This document shows, one piece after another, positions 23,637 to 35,568 of a stretch of 64,000 bases of DNA. How positions within the stretch are numbered: the stretch's first letter is position 1; every line of letters begins with the position of its first letter. The notes under the pieces are model-generated. The model was given only the letters and a program-made list of their open reading frames with translations, was not told where the DNA came from and searched no databases. A program made the position numbers and the translations under genes. The stretch spans positions 3,973,426 through 4,037,425 of the forward strand of contig NW_004450303.1 of the NCBI RefSeq assembly GCF_000321225.1, in the 5' to 3' direction. Source of the DNA: Odobenus rosmarus divergens (lineage: Eukaryota > Chordata > Mammalia > Carnivora > Odobenidae).

Positions 23637-24574
23637 AGTGGTTATTATCATAAATATCTCACAAGTGTATGTAATGCCTAATATTATGTACAATGCTTAA
23701 TGCTAAGATGATATTATCAGAGGAATTAAACAAATGTGTTAAAAGATTTTAAAATTATTATAAACAAACTTGGAGTAGAAGAAGACTAAACATGATACAA
23801 ATGGAATATGAAGGCAACTAATAACTGAGTAAATAAATATTTATTTCTTATGCATGTTAGTGGACAGGTCAAGTACCAAGTGATTTATGCAAAAACTCCT
23901 ACTTCAATAAAATGTGTTAACTAGTGGTGTATGTGTGTGCCAGGGTCCAAGACAGAGTAGGAGGCAACCTGTGCCAGCTTCTTAGCAGCATTTACAGAAA
24001 ATGCATACAGCTGGCTACTGTAAGATTCCTTTGGTTTCTGTTGTTGGGTTGGGTCAGGCAGCCTGGTTTTGGTCATATAATAAGAGAAATTTAAAAGACC
24101 TCTTATTCGCATAATTGTGTGGTTTCACTGAGACCAGGGTGTCTCACAGATTTCTTGGTCATCAAAATCTGAATCCAGTAAGTCCTGCATAACAGAAAGG
24201 ACCCTGTGGGGTGCCTGCACTTTGTCTTTTATGATTGTGTATGCTTTATTCTCACTAAGCTTTACATGAGCATACCTTGTGGGATTTCAGAAGTCCTTCA
24301 ATTTACCTGGCACTGCGTAACTGCAAGTAGTAATACCATTGTGCACATTTTACAAATCTAAAATATAGATAATTCTCCACTTTATGGTCAGGAATAACAA
24401 GAGTGTCCATTATCACCCTTGCAATTGAATATTGTTCTGATATTTACGGTCAGTGTGATAAAAATTAATAGAAATGCAAGATGCAAATATATACAATAGA
24501 TACATGATTGTATATACCAAGGAAATTTAACAGAAACAACTGAGGAAACTCAAATTTGAGAGAGCTTAATAGAG
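23637..24574. other. Unassigned DNA
   Basis: No exon or repeat recognised. Less AT-rich around 23930-24320 but without an interpretable reading frame. Confidence 0.45.
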
Positions 24575-24581
24575 TGAACTG

Positions 24582-24910
24582 TGCTTGGGGTCTCTATGAC
24601 CATGCTCATGCCCTCACTTGAAGGATTCACGGGACTCAGGAAAGCAGTTAGACTCATGTTGCAGTTTATTACAAGGAAAGAGATTAAAATCAGAAAGGGA
24701 AAAAGGTGCATGGGTCAAAGTCCAGGGGAAACCAGGCACAAGTTTCCAAGCATGGTCTCCCAGGGGAGTCATATAGACGTGCTTAATTCTCTCAGCAAGA
24801 ATGTATGACAGCCTGCACAAAGTGCTGCCAATCAGACTCACCCAAGCTTTCATGTCCAGGATTTTAATTGGGAGGTCAGACACATTGGCAAGCAGCAACT
24901 ACGTGGTTTC
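24582..24910 (-). mobile_element. Probable LTR-like repeat, unclassified
   Basis: Non-TA-rich block with text such as 'ggactcaggaaagcagtta', 'gtccaggggaaaccaggcac' and 'agtcatatagacgtgcttaa', which recalls old ERVL-class LTRs read in antisense. The minus strand has an AATAAA-type signal (gtaataaactgcaac) near 24663. I cannot name the family with certainty. Confidence 0.4.
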
Positions 24911-24962
24911 ATTAGCATTGCTTTTGAATTAACTAATTTCTCTTAGAAAACCATCAGATTTC

Positions 24963-25162
24963 TTTCTCTTTTTTTAAGATTTTTTTATTTATTTGACAGA
25001 GATAGACACAGCAAGAGTGGGAACACAAGCAGGGGGAGTGGGAGAAGGAGAAGCAGGCTCCCCACTTACCAGGGAACCTGGCATGGGGCTCGATCCCAGG
25101 ACCCTGGGATCATGACCTAAGCCGAAGGCAGACACTTAATGACTGAGCCACCCAGGGGCCCC
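24963..25162 (-). mobile_element. Can-SINE (SINEC)
   Basis: Reverse-complement SINE with head ending gagccacccaggggcccc. TSD gaaaaccatcagatttc at 24946-24962 and 25163-25179. Confidence 0.96.
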
Positions 25163-25179
25163 GAAAACCATCAGATTTC

Positions 25180-25984
25180 CATAGTAGGTTTGGAATTGTA
25201 GAAAACTAGCATAATTGTGTAACAAGTTCTTCAAATATAGGAAGGAATTATTTTTGGTTCATATAATAAGTACTTTTTCAAGACATACTAACAATGCCAT
25301 CCATCATTCTAGGCTGAGACTATTGTGTAAACAACGCAGACAAGTCCACCATTCTCTGGGAATGTATATTATGCCTCTCCATTGGTGAATAAAGGATCAA
25401 CGTTAATGTGAATTGAATATATTTATGGTTTTTATATACCACTATGTTAATTTTTCTGCCTGAAAACCTGCAATTCTACATCAATCTTAACAAATCAAAC
25501 AGGTGATTACTGAGCATCTAGGTACATACAAAGTAGTCTCCCAGGTGCTGTGAATATATGTGCAGTTTATAACTGAGTTAGATAAAAAAAATTAATACAT
25601 AAAAAATAAAATACATTATTTCACCTATCACAAGATAATATATGAATATAAATACATTAATATTACTCCCCAAATTCTCCAATGCTTCCTTCCATTTAAG
25701 CTAAGTATATATGTGGGATTTTTTTTTCTTTTTCTGTACTCCCATTGACAGGAGTCAGTAAAAAAGACATCTCTATTTAATTTCTTTATCATGACTCTTT
25801 ATAGTAAATGAAACTAAATGAAGAGTTAGTGTTAGGATAAGACCACAAAAGGAATAGTAGCTCAAAACTCATATTTTCACTAGTGAAATCTCATTGCATT
25901 TATTAATTCATCAAATAAAATCCTCTTTCCTTTTTGTTAATCATCTAATAAGATTGAATGAAAAACATAACAGTTTATTCACTT
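25180..25984. other. Unassigned AT-rich DNA
   Basis: Nothing recognisable. Confidence 0.5.
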
Positions 25985-26900
25985 ATTTAAAATATATTTA
26001 TTGAGTGCCTTCTATCTACCAGAGACTAACCTGGCCATAAAATAGACAAAATATCATGTTCTCATGGTACCTTATGAAACAATGGGCATAATGAATAAGT
26101 ATTTTTATGTAGGATATTAAAGGGTGATAAATTATTTATGAAAAGTTGGACCAGGGATGTGAGCTAAGACTTCCCAGGGTATGGAAGTAGTTCTAATTTC
26201 AAGAAGGATTATCTGGGCAGAACTCATTGAGAGAGCGAGAGGAAGAGGACCTGGCAAGTATGAATGTCCAATGGTGAGAGCTAGAAATTGAGGAACACTC
26301 AGTGTAACTAATGTGGAGGAATGAAGGAGAGAGTAGTAGGAGATAAACTCAGATAGGAAAAGACGGTGAGGAGGGTGGGGACTATCATAAAGACCTTCAC
26401 TTTTACTTTTGAGTGAAAAGAGGAGAAACTGAAAGATTTTCAGTATAAGAGCAGATTATTTACCTTTCAAAAGGTGCATCCTGTAATGTATAAGGTAAGA
26501 GGTGTGGCCAAATTTGGAGGCTATTACACTAATGAAAGTGAAATATGATAATGATTGAGTGCAAGGTGACAGCAGTGAAATTAGTGAAAAATAGACAGAT
26601 TTTGCATATATTATGAAGGCAGAACCAACATATTTCCTGAATTCCTTGGTGTGGAATATGAGAAAAAGCAACGGTTGAAGTTTGACTTCAAGATTTTACC
26701 TAAGCATCTTGAAGGATGAAGTTCCCATCAAACTGGACTGGATAAAGTTGTGGATTGAGCAGATTTTAAGGAAAGGTCAGGAGTTGAATTTTGGAGTTCA
26801 GGAGTAAAGTCTGTATAGAGACATAAATTTAAATATCACCAGGATGTAGAAGAAATGTAAAGTCATAAGACTGAATGGATATCACAAATAGTGTGAGTAT
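25985..26900 (-). mobile_element. L2 LINE relic, antisense
   Basis: Starts with the reverse complement of an L2 3' end ('tttattgagtgccttctatc') and continues collinearly: 'gtctgggcagaactc'-type text, a 'ataaagaccttcacttttac' segment, 'cttgaaggatgaagttccca', and 'ggagttcaggagtaaagtct'. Strongly diverged and non-coding. Confidence 0.7.
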
Positions 26901-26932
26901 CAGTGGAGGGCTGAGTTCGTAAGTACAAAGAG

Positions 26933-26947
26933 TTTTTTTTTTTTTTT
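26933..26947. repeat. Poly-T run
   Basis: Fifteen consecutive T residues, not attached to a recognised SINE. Confidence 0.9.
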
Positions 26948-27117
26948 CCCACATTGGAGTCATGACCATGACTCCTCCTTTGCATTTTTGATTTATTGCT
27001 ACTTATTAGTGAAATATCTTATTTTTTATCTATGTCATTCTGAAAATGATATTAACTCTAAAAAAGTGAACATGTATACCCCATTACGATTGTATATGCA
27101 TTCAGATAGCCATGGTC

Positions 27118-27152
27118 AAAAAAATAAATAAATAAACAAACAAACAAAAAAG
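27118..27152. repeat. (AAAT)n/(CAAA)n simple repeat
   Basis: A-rich tract with ataa and acaa periodicity immediately upstream of an L1 3'-end fragment. Confidence 0.85.
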
Positions 27153-27459
27153 GCAGCAGAATCAGACCTGTAAATGCAGAAAACAAACTGATAGTTGCCA
27201 GAGGGGATATGGTGGGGAGGTTGGGCAAAACGGGTGAAAGGGAGTGGAAGCTATGCTTCCAGTTATGGAATGAATAAGTCATGAGAATAAAAGGCACAGC
27301 ATGACAAATATAGTCAATGATATTGTAATAGCAATATATTAGGATAGATAGTAGCTACACTTGTGGTGAACATAGCATAATGTATAAACTTGTCAAATCA
27401 CTATGTTGCACACCTGAAATTAATGTATCATTGCATGTCAACTATACTGAAAAAAAAGA
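27153..27459 (+). mobile_element. Old LINE-1 3'UTR fragment
   Basis: Follows the end of old L1 elements: 'agaatcagacctgtaaatgc', 'actgatagttgccagagggg', '...cttgtggtgaacatagcata', 'gcacacctgaaattaatgta', then a short A-run. No ORF remains and no TSD is seen. Confidence 0.8.
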
Positions 27460-27794
27460 CTATACACTATAAAGTAAAATAATGCATTTTAAAATATATT
27501 TTAGTTCAAAATTTTCACTAATGTTTCCTTAAAAATTTAAATTATTTGATTCTATTTCATGTCTTATGAGTACAGCAGTGGTTTGATCTAAAAATAAAAT
27601 GCTAATCTCTAAGGGTTTAATTTTCTTGAAGAGCTAAGATTTTTTAAAGTAAATGAGACTTTATACTTCAGTCACACAGCTGTGATACTATATATCTTTC
27701 TCCAACACAGTGTTACATTATTTAATCTTGATTCCAGGATTAACCAGGTTTTCAAAATGATGGAAATATGCAAAAATATAAAGAATATTTATTA

Positions 27795-27905
27795 GAATGG
27801 CAAGAATCATAAGGGTAGAGATTTCTTTTTGCCATATATGTACCCTTGACATGTACAAGATTTCTTGGTACATGGTAGCCACTAAATATTTGTTGAAAGA
27901 ATGAA
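27795..27905 (+). mobile_element. L2/MIR-type 3' end relic
   Basis: Ends with 'ggtacatggtagccactaaa' and 'tatttgttgaaagaatg', the conserved terminal motif of L2-class elements. Short and diverged. Confidence 0.5.
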
Positions 27906-29316
27906 AATTAAAATTACCATCTATCTCAGCTGCATCTCACTCTCTGCTAAAAGTACAATTTAATAATCTGTTATTCCATTCATCGAAATGGTAGCAGGAA
28001 CCACATTTCACTTCGACATGTTAACTGATGATCTATAATTCTCTTTTAGCATTAGTAAGAAATCTTAGCCAATGCCTAGTCAAAATATCCTGTGTGTTAA
28101 TCACAACGAGAATAGTAATGAGACCAAAAGGAAAATGCCAACAATCACATTAAAGATAGATATTCTTTTAATGATAAATAAAACACCTAGAAAGAAATAT
28201 CAAAAGTCAAAGCAGGAAGCTCTCAGATGCAAATATAGGATTTCTGAGTTCCCCAATCCAGCACTAACTTTCACAGTTTTTCTAGGTAAAATTTGCATTA
28301 AAAGCCTGGAGTTTAACTAAACATCATACTTAATATATAGGAAAAATAATATATCAATAAAAGGAGAATAGTCATTATGAGAATCTAATAAAACGTAACT
28401 CAGCGAAGAGAGTGATAATAAAATTCATCTTGCACCATCCCATAAAGATGTACTTGAATTATTTTGCTGGGTTCAGTCTACTTGTACAAATGGTCTTTAC
28501 TGAGTGTAGATAGTTGCAATAATCACTTGAAATTATCCAGCTGATTTCTTTTGGCTTAACTACTGTTTTTTAAATTTTGTACTCACAAAGAAAATGTCTA
28601 TTACAATTTTGCTTCTCATGTACTTTCTTATAGTTAGAAGGTTAACATTCAATGCTAATTATATTCAAATCTACTTGACATTTAAATTTACCATTGACAG
28701 TGAGTAAAGTGTCATATTTTGTCCTTGAAGGTTTTGGAAATGTTTGTTACTTTGTTTCCTAGAGACAAATCAGCACAGATTGCTCTGAAAAGACTGTTTC
28801 TGGAGAAGTCATTCTATAATAGAAATTTACCAGAAAGTTACCATGGATGGTCCATTTCCAGGTACTTTTCTCATTCTAAAATCTAAATTCCATCCAAACC
28901 ATGGGGAAATTATAGGCTGAAATCAACAAGCCTTCAATTATGGAAAACTAAATGTGCATCATTACCTAATTATTCTCAAAATCAAGTGATTCTAGAATCT
29001 ACTGATTTGAGCTAATTCCACATGAGTAACAAAGATGTTCCCATAATGGAGTCATCTGAGATCTCAAATGAGCTGGATGATTTTGATAATAGGTGGATCA
29101 AAAGTCATAGAGAGGGTAGAACAAGGACCCCAAGAAGAGACAGCACATGTGATAAATGATAAAGCATGGGTGTTCTGAGTACAACAAGAAATTAAATTTT
29201 CTACTATTACCAGGGGAGACTGAAGAAAAATTGTATAGCACAGGAGGGGCAAACAGGATGAAGGATGAAGAGAAGGAAATTATCAATCATAGGTGATAAA
29301 ATAAAGCAAGAAAAAA
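27906..29316. other. Unassigned DNA
   Basis: No repeat, exon or RNA gene recognised up to the target-site duplication of the full-length LINE-1. Confidence 0.5.
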
Positions 29317-29579
29317 CATAAATAGCTTTTTGTTTGTTTGTTTCAGGGATACAGGTCTGTGATTCATCAGTCTTACACAATTCACAGTGCTCACCATAGC
29401 ACATACCCTGCCAATGTCCATCACCCAGCCATCCTATCCTTCCCACCTCCCACCACTCCAGCAACCCTGTTTCTTTCCTGAGATAAAGAGTCTCTTATTG
29501 TTTGTCTCCCTCTTTGGTTTCATTTGTTTCATTTTTCTCTCCCTTCCCCTATGATCCTCTGTCTTGTTTCTCAAATTCC

Positions 29580-32500
29580 TCATATCAGTGAGATGATATA
29601 ATTGTCTTTCTTTGATTGGCTTTTTTTGCTTAGCATGACACCCTCTAGTTCAATCCACGTCATTGCAAATGGCAAGATTTTGTTTTTTGATAGCTGCATA
29701 ATATTCCATTGTGTATATATATACCACATCTTATTTATCCATTCATCTGTTGATGGACATCTTGGCTCTTTCCACAGTTTGGCTATTGTAGACATTGCTG
29801 CTATAAACATTGGGTTGCAGGTGCCCCTTTGGATCACTACATGTTTATCCTTGTACATAGTAGTACAATTGCTGGGTAATAGGGTAACTCTATTTTCAAC
29901 TTTCTGAGGAACCTCCGTACTGTTTTCCAGAGTGGCTGCACCAGCTTGCATTCCCACCAACAGTGTAGGAGGGTTCCCCTTTCTCCACATCCCCGCCAAC
30001 ATCTGTCGTTTCCTGACTTGTTCATTTTAACCATTCTGACTGGTGTGAGGTGGTATCTCATTAAGTTTTGATTTGGATTTCCCTGATGCCGAATGATGTT
30101 GAGCACATTTTCATGTGTCTGTTGGCCATTTGGATGTCTTCTTTGGAAAAATGTCTGTTCATGTCTTCTGCCCAAATCTTGATTGGATTATTTCTTCTCT
30201 GGGTGTTGAGTTTGATAACTTCTTTATAGATTTTGGATACTAGCCCTTTAACTGATATGTCATTTGCAAATATCTTCTCCCATTCTGTCGGTTGTCTTTT
30301 GGTTTTGTTGATTGTTTCCTTTGCTGTGCAAAAGCTTTTTATCTTGATAAAGTGCCAATAGTTCATTTTTGCCCTTGCTTCCCTTGCCTTTGTTGATGTG
30401 TCTAGGAAGAAGTTGCTGCAGCTGAGGTCAAAGAGGTTGCTGCCTGTGTTCTCCTCAAGGATTTTGATGGATTCCTGTCTCACATTTAAGCCTTTCATCC
30501 ATTTTGAGTCTATTTTTTTGTGTGGTGTAAGAAAATGGCCCAGTTTCATTCTTCTGCATGAGGCTGTCCAATTTCCCCAACACCATTTGTTGAAAAGACG
30601 GTCTTTTTTTCCATTGGATATTCTTTCCTGCTTTGTCAAAGATGAGTTGACCATAGAGTTGAGGGTACATTTCTGGGCTCTCTATTCTGTTCCATTGATC
30701 TATGTGTTTGTTTTTGAGCCAATACCATACTATCTTGATGATTACAGCTTTGTAATAGGGCTTGAAGTCTGGAATTGTGAAGCCACCAGGTTTTGCTTTT
30801 CTTTTTCAACATTCCTCTGGCTATTCGGGGTCTTTTCTGGTTCCACACAAATTTTAGGATTATTTGTTCCATTTCTTTGAAAAAAGTTGATGGTATTTTG
30901 GTAGGGATTGCATTAAATGTGTAGATTGCTCTAGGTAGCATAGACATTTTCACAATGGTTGTTCTTCCAATCCATGAGCATGGAACGTTTTTCCATTTCT
31001 TTGTGTCTTCCTCAATTTCTTTCATGAGTGTTCTATAGTTTTCTGAGTACAGATTCTTTGCCTCTTTGGTTAGATTTATTCCTAGGTATCTTATGGTTCG
31101 GGGTGCAATTGTAAATGGGATCGATTCCTTAATTTCTCTTTCTTCTGTCTGGTTGTTGGTGTATAGGAATGCCACTGATTTCTGTGCATTGATTCTACAT
31201 CCAGCCACTTTACTGAATTCCTGTATGAGTTCTAGCAGTTTTGGGGTGGAATCTTTTGGGTTTTCCACATAAAGTAACATATCATCTGCAAACAGTGAGA
31301 GTTTCACTTCTTCTTTGGTGATTTGGATGCCTTTTATTTATTTTTGTTGTCTAATTGCTGAGGCTAGGACTTCTAGTACTATGTTGAATAGCAGTGGTGA
31401 AAGTGGACATCCCTGCCATGTTCCTGACCTTAGCGGAAAGCTCTCAGTTTTTCCCCATTGAAAATGATATTCGCTATGGGTTTTTCATAGATGGCTTTTA
31501 TGATATTGAGGTATGTACCCTCTATCCCTACATTGTGAAGAGTTTTAATCAAGAAAGGATGCTGTACTTTATCAAATGCTTTTCATGCATCTATTGAGAG
31601 GATCATATGGTTCTTGTTCTTTCTTTTATTAATGTAGTGCATCACATTGGTTGATTTGTGGATGTTGAACCAATCTTGGAGCCCAGGAATAAATCCCACT
31701 TGGTCATGGTGAAAAATCCTTTTAATGTACTGTTGGATCCTATTGTCTAGTATTTTGGTGAGAATTTCTGCATCCATGTTCATCATGGATATTGGCCTGT
31801 GATTCTCCTTTTTGAATGGGGTCTTTGTCTGGTTTTGGGTTCAAAGTAATGATGGCCTCATAAAATGAGTTTGGAATTTTTCCTTCCACTTATACTTTTT
31901 GAAACAGCTTCAGAAGAATAGGTATTAATTCTTCTAAATGTTTGGTAGAATTCTGCTGGGAAGTCATCTGGCCCTGGGCTCTTGTTTGTTGCGAGGTAAT
32001 ATTAATTACTGCTTCAATTTCCTTAGTGGTTATAGGTCTGTTCAGGTTTTCTATTTCTTCCTGGTTCAGTTTTGGTAGTTGATACATCTCTAGGAAGGCA
32101 TCCATTTCCTCCAGATTATCTAATTTGCTGACATATAGTTGCTCATAATATGTTCTTATAATTGTTTGTATTTCTTTGGTGTTGGTTGTGATCTCTCCTC
32201 TTTCATTCATGATTTTATTAATTTGGGTCCTTTCTCTTTTCTTTTTGATAAGTCTGGCCAGGTGTTTATCAATCTTGTTAATTCTTTCAAAGAACTAGCT
32301 CCTAGTTTCATTGATCTGTTCTACTGTTCTTTTGGTTCTATTTCATTGATTTCTGCTCTGATCTTTATTTTTTCTCTTCTTCTGCTGGGTTGGGCTTTAT
32401 TTGCTGTTCTTACTTCAGCTCCTTTAGGTGTAGGTTTAGGTTGTGTATTTGAAACCTTTCTTGTTTCTTGAGAAAGGCTTGTATTGCTATATACTTTCCT

Positions 32501-33380
32501 CTTAGGACAGCCTTTGCTGCATTCCAAAGGTTTTGAACTGTCATATTTCCATTTTCATTTGTTTCCATGAATTTTTTTAATTCTTCTTTAAGAAGAATTG
32601 GTTGACCCATTCATTCTTCAGTAGAATGCTCTTTAGCTTTTAGTAGGAGGCATTTGAGTTCTTTCCAACTTTCCTTTTGTGACTGAGTTCTAGTTTCAAA
32701 GCATTGTGGTCCAAAAATATGTAGGGAATGATCCCAATCTTTTGGTACCGGTTGAAACCTGATTTGTGACCCAGGATGTGATCTATTCTGGAGAATGTTC
32801 CATGGACACTAGAGAAGAATGTGTATTCTATTGCTTTGGGATGGAAGTTTCTGAATATATCTGTGAAGTCCATCTGGTCCAGTGTGTCATATAAAGCCTG
32901 TATTTCCTTGTTGATCTTTTGCTTCGAGGATCTGTCCATTTCAGTGAAGTCCCCTACTATTATTGCATTATTGTCCTCGTGTTTCTTTGATTTTGTTATT
33001 AATTGGCTTATATAATTGGCTGTTCCCATGTTAGGGGCATAGATATTTACAATTGTTAGATCTTCTTGTTGGATAGACTGTTTAAGTATGATGTAGTGTC
33101 CTTCTTCATCTCTTATTATAGTCTTTGGTTTAAAATCTAATTTGTCTGATATAAGGATTGCCACCCCTGCTTTCTTTTGATGTCCATTAGCATGGTACAT
33201 GGTTTTCCACCCCCTCACTTTCAATCTGGAGGTGTCTTTGGGTCTAACATGAGTCTCTTGCAAACAGCATATTGATGGGTCTTGTTTTTTTATCCAATCT
33301 GATACCCTGTGTCTTTTGATTGGTGTATTTAGTCCATTTACATTCAGGGTAACTACTGAAAGATATGAATTTAGTGACAC
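29580..33380 (-). pseudogene. LINE-1 ORF2 (endonuclease/reverse transcriptase), broken
   Basis: Span of about 1267 codons, the normal ORF2p size. The first 246 codons (33380-32640) are open and hold the APE-type endonuclease: TLNVNGLN with Asn13, QETH with Glu42, RIDHILG and a terminal DH are present. The GDFN motif reads GDFT, losing a catalytic-site asparagine, and the usual SDH reads LDH. The RT catalytic box FADD is kept at about 31290 in a 223-codon open segment (31307-30636). C-terminal cysteine-region peptides ('[15 protein letters not shown]') appear at 30175-29837. At least six stops or frameshifts separate these segments. Conventional L1 gene order is preserved. Confidence 0.95.
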
Positions 33381-33475
33381 TGTATTGCCTGTAAGGTGAC
33401 TGTTACTGTATATTGTCTCTGTTCCTTTCTGGTCTATGTCATGTTTAGGCTCTCTCTTTGCTTAGAGGACACCTT

Positions 33476-34360
33476 TCAATATTCTTGTAGGGCTGGTTTG
33501 GTGTTCACAAATTCTTTTAATTTTTGTTTTTCCTGGAAGTTTTTTATCTCTCCTTCTATTTTCAGTGACTGCCTAGCTGGATATAGTATTCTTGGCTGCA
33601 TATTTTTGTCGTTTAGTGCCCTGAATATATCATGCCAGTCCTTTCTGGCCTGCCAGGTCTCTGTGCACAGGTCTGCTGCCAATCTAATGTTCCTACCATT
33701 GTAGATTACAGACCTCTTGTCCCAAGCGGCTTTCAGGATTTTCTCTTTGTGTCTGAGACTCATAAGTTTTACTATTAGATGTCGGGGTGTGGACCTATTT
33801 TTGTGGATTTTGAGAGGGTTTCTCTGTGCCTCCTGGATTTTGAGGCCTGTTTCCTTCCCCAAATTAGGGAAGTTCTCTGCTATAACTTGCTCCAATATAT
33901 CTTCAGGCCCCCCCCTTTCTTCTTCTTCTGGGATCCCAATTATTCTAATATTGCTTCATCTTGTGGTATCACTTATCTCGAATTCTGCCCTCATGATCCA
34001 GTAGTTGTTTATCTCTCTTTTTCCCAGCTTCTTTATTCTCCATCATTTGGTCTTCTATATCACTAATTCTCTCTTCTACCTCATTTAGCCTAGCAGTTAG
34101 AGCCTCCATTTTTTATTGCACCTCATTAATACCCTTTTGGTTTTCGACATGGTTAGATTTTAGTTCTTTTATTTCTCCAGAAAGGGATTCACTAGTATCT
34201 CCTATGTTTTTTCCCAATCCTAGCTAGTATCTTTATAAACGTCATTCTGAACTCTAGTTGTGACATCTTAGTAATGTCCGTATTGATTAGGTCCCTGTCA
34301 GTCAGTACTGCCTCTTGTTCTTTTTTTTTTTTTTTGAGCTGAGTTTTTCCGTCCTGTCAT
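33476..34360 (-). pseudogene. LINE-1 ORF1 (RNA-binding protein), broken
   Basis: ORF1p is the trimeric RNA chaperone of the L1 ribonucleoprotein. The probable start codon is at 34360 (minus strand) and the terminal stop at 33476, a span of about 295 codons, close to the usual 300-340. The N-terminal basic and coiled-coil part is interrupted by several stops. The last 139 codons (33895-33476) are open and contain recognisable RRM and C-terminal-domain peptides such as 'VIAENFPNLGKETGLKIQEA' and 'PRHLIVKLMSLRHKEKILKA'. The nested L1 lies about 215 bp upstream, in the 5'UTR. Confidence 0.9.
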
Positions 34361-34744
34361 TTTGTGCAGAGAAGAATAGATGAATGAGAGAACAAAATGC
34401 TAACAGGGTAACAATGACCCCAGAAAAATATACACTAAACAAATCAGAAGAGACCCAAAACCAGGGTGAAAAAGAAGAAAGAAAAAAAAAAGAATATGAT
34501 CAGGCTGGTGAATAGAATAGACCCAAACACTATATTTTGGGTGTATTTTGGTCTGTTAGAAGAAACTGCCTCCCAGCTGGTGCAGCCACTCTGGAAAACA
34601 GTAGGGATGTTCCTTAAAAATTTGAACATAGAGCTACCCTACAACCCAGCAATTGCACTACTGGGTATTTACCCCAAAGATACAAATGTAGTGATCCAAA
34701 GAGGCACCTGTACCTCAATGTTTATAGCAGCAATGTCCACGATA

Positions 34745-34923
34745 GCCAAACTATGGAAAGAGCCAAGACGTCCATCAACAGATGAATGGATAAAGAAGAT
34801 GTGAGATATATATATATATATTGGAATATTACGCAGCCAAACAATGGAAAGAGGCAAGATGTCCATCAACAGATGAATGGATAAAGAAGATGTGATTATA
34901 TATATATATTGGAATATTATGCA
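34745..34923 (+). repeat. 91-bp tandem duplication inside nested L1
   Basis: Unit 1 (34745-34835) and unit 2 (34836-34923) both run from 'gccaaac' through 'caacagatgaatggataaag' and a TA run to 'ttggaatatta'. They differ by a few bases and by TA-run length, so one may have arisen by slippage or template switching during insertion. Confidence 0.9.
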
Positions 34924-35233
34924 GCCATCAAAAAAACAACAAATAAATCTTGCCATTTGCAAAGACATGGATGGAACTAGAGGGTATTATGCTAAGCGAA
35001 ATAAGTTATTCAGAGAAGGACATGTATCATATGATCTCACTGATGTGAGGAATTTTTAATCTCAGGAAACTGAGGGTTGCTGGAGTGGTGGGGGGTGGGA
35101 GGGATGGGGTGGCTGGGTGATGGACATTGGGGAGGGTATTTGCTATGGTGAGCACTGTGAATTGTGTAAGACTGATGAATCACAGACCTGTACCTCTGAA
35201 ACAAATAATACATTATATGTTAAAAAAAAAAAA

Positions 35234-35494
35234 GATAGTAGGATGTGAAAATGAAGGTGGGGGAATCAGAGGGGGAGATGAACCATGAGAGACTATGGAC
35301 ACTGAGAAACAAACTGAGGGTTCTAGGAGGGGGCTCTGGGGGGATGGGTTAGCCTGGTGATGGTTATTAAAGAGGGCACTTATTGAATGCAGCACTGGGT
35401 GTTATACACAAACAATGAATCATGGAGCACTACATCAAAAACTAATGATGTATGGTGATCAACATAACATAATAAAATTAAATTAAAAAGAAGA
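35234..35494 (+). mobile_element. Second 3' module of the composite LINE-1 end (copy 2)
   Basis: Starts gatagtaggatgtg after a 12-A run, includes 'accatgagagactatgga' and 'tacatcaaaaactaatgatg', and ends in a tail of aaaattaaattaaaaag before the target-site duplication. Collinear with 14761-15017. Confidence 0.9.
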
Positions 35495-35532
35495 AGAAGA
35501 AACTGCCTCCCAAAATTTTAAAGAAAGAAAAA

Positions 35533-35534
<2 letters not shown>

Positions 35535-35566
<32 letters not shown>
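35535..35566. repeat. (TA)n microsatellite
   Basis: About 16 TA units within the L1 5'UTR repeat unit. The sister unit has only a short TA stretch at 35812-35820. Confidence 0.95.

Positions 35567-35568
<2 letters not shown>

Larger units (their letters stand above)
34576..35494 (+). mobile_element. Nested LINE-1 3' fragment with composite double 3' end
   Basis: Inserted into the 5'UTR tandem repeat of the full-length L1 in the opposite orientation, with a perfect 18-bp TSD (agaagaaactgcctccca) at 34558-34575 and 35495-35512. It starts near the ORF2 C-terminal cysteine region, has an internal 91-bp tandem duplication (34745-34923), a G-rich 3'UTR, an A-run at 35222-35233, and then the same second 3' module (from 35234) found at 14761-15017. 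Confidence 0.95.

Noticed and set aside
30398..30880. 160-codon open frame on the plus strand
   Set aside because: It lies opposite L1 ORF2 of the full-length element and has only antisense L1 content.
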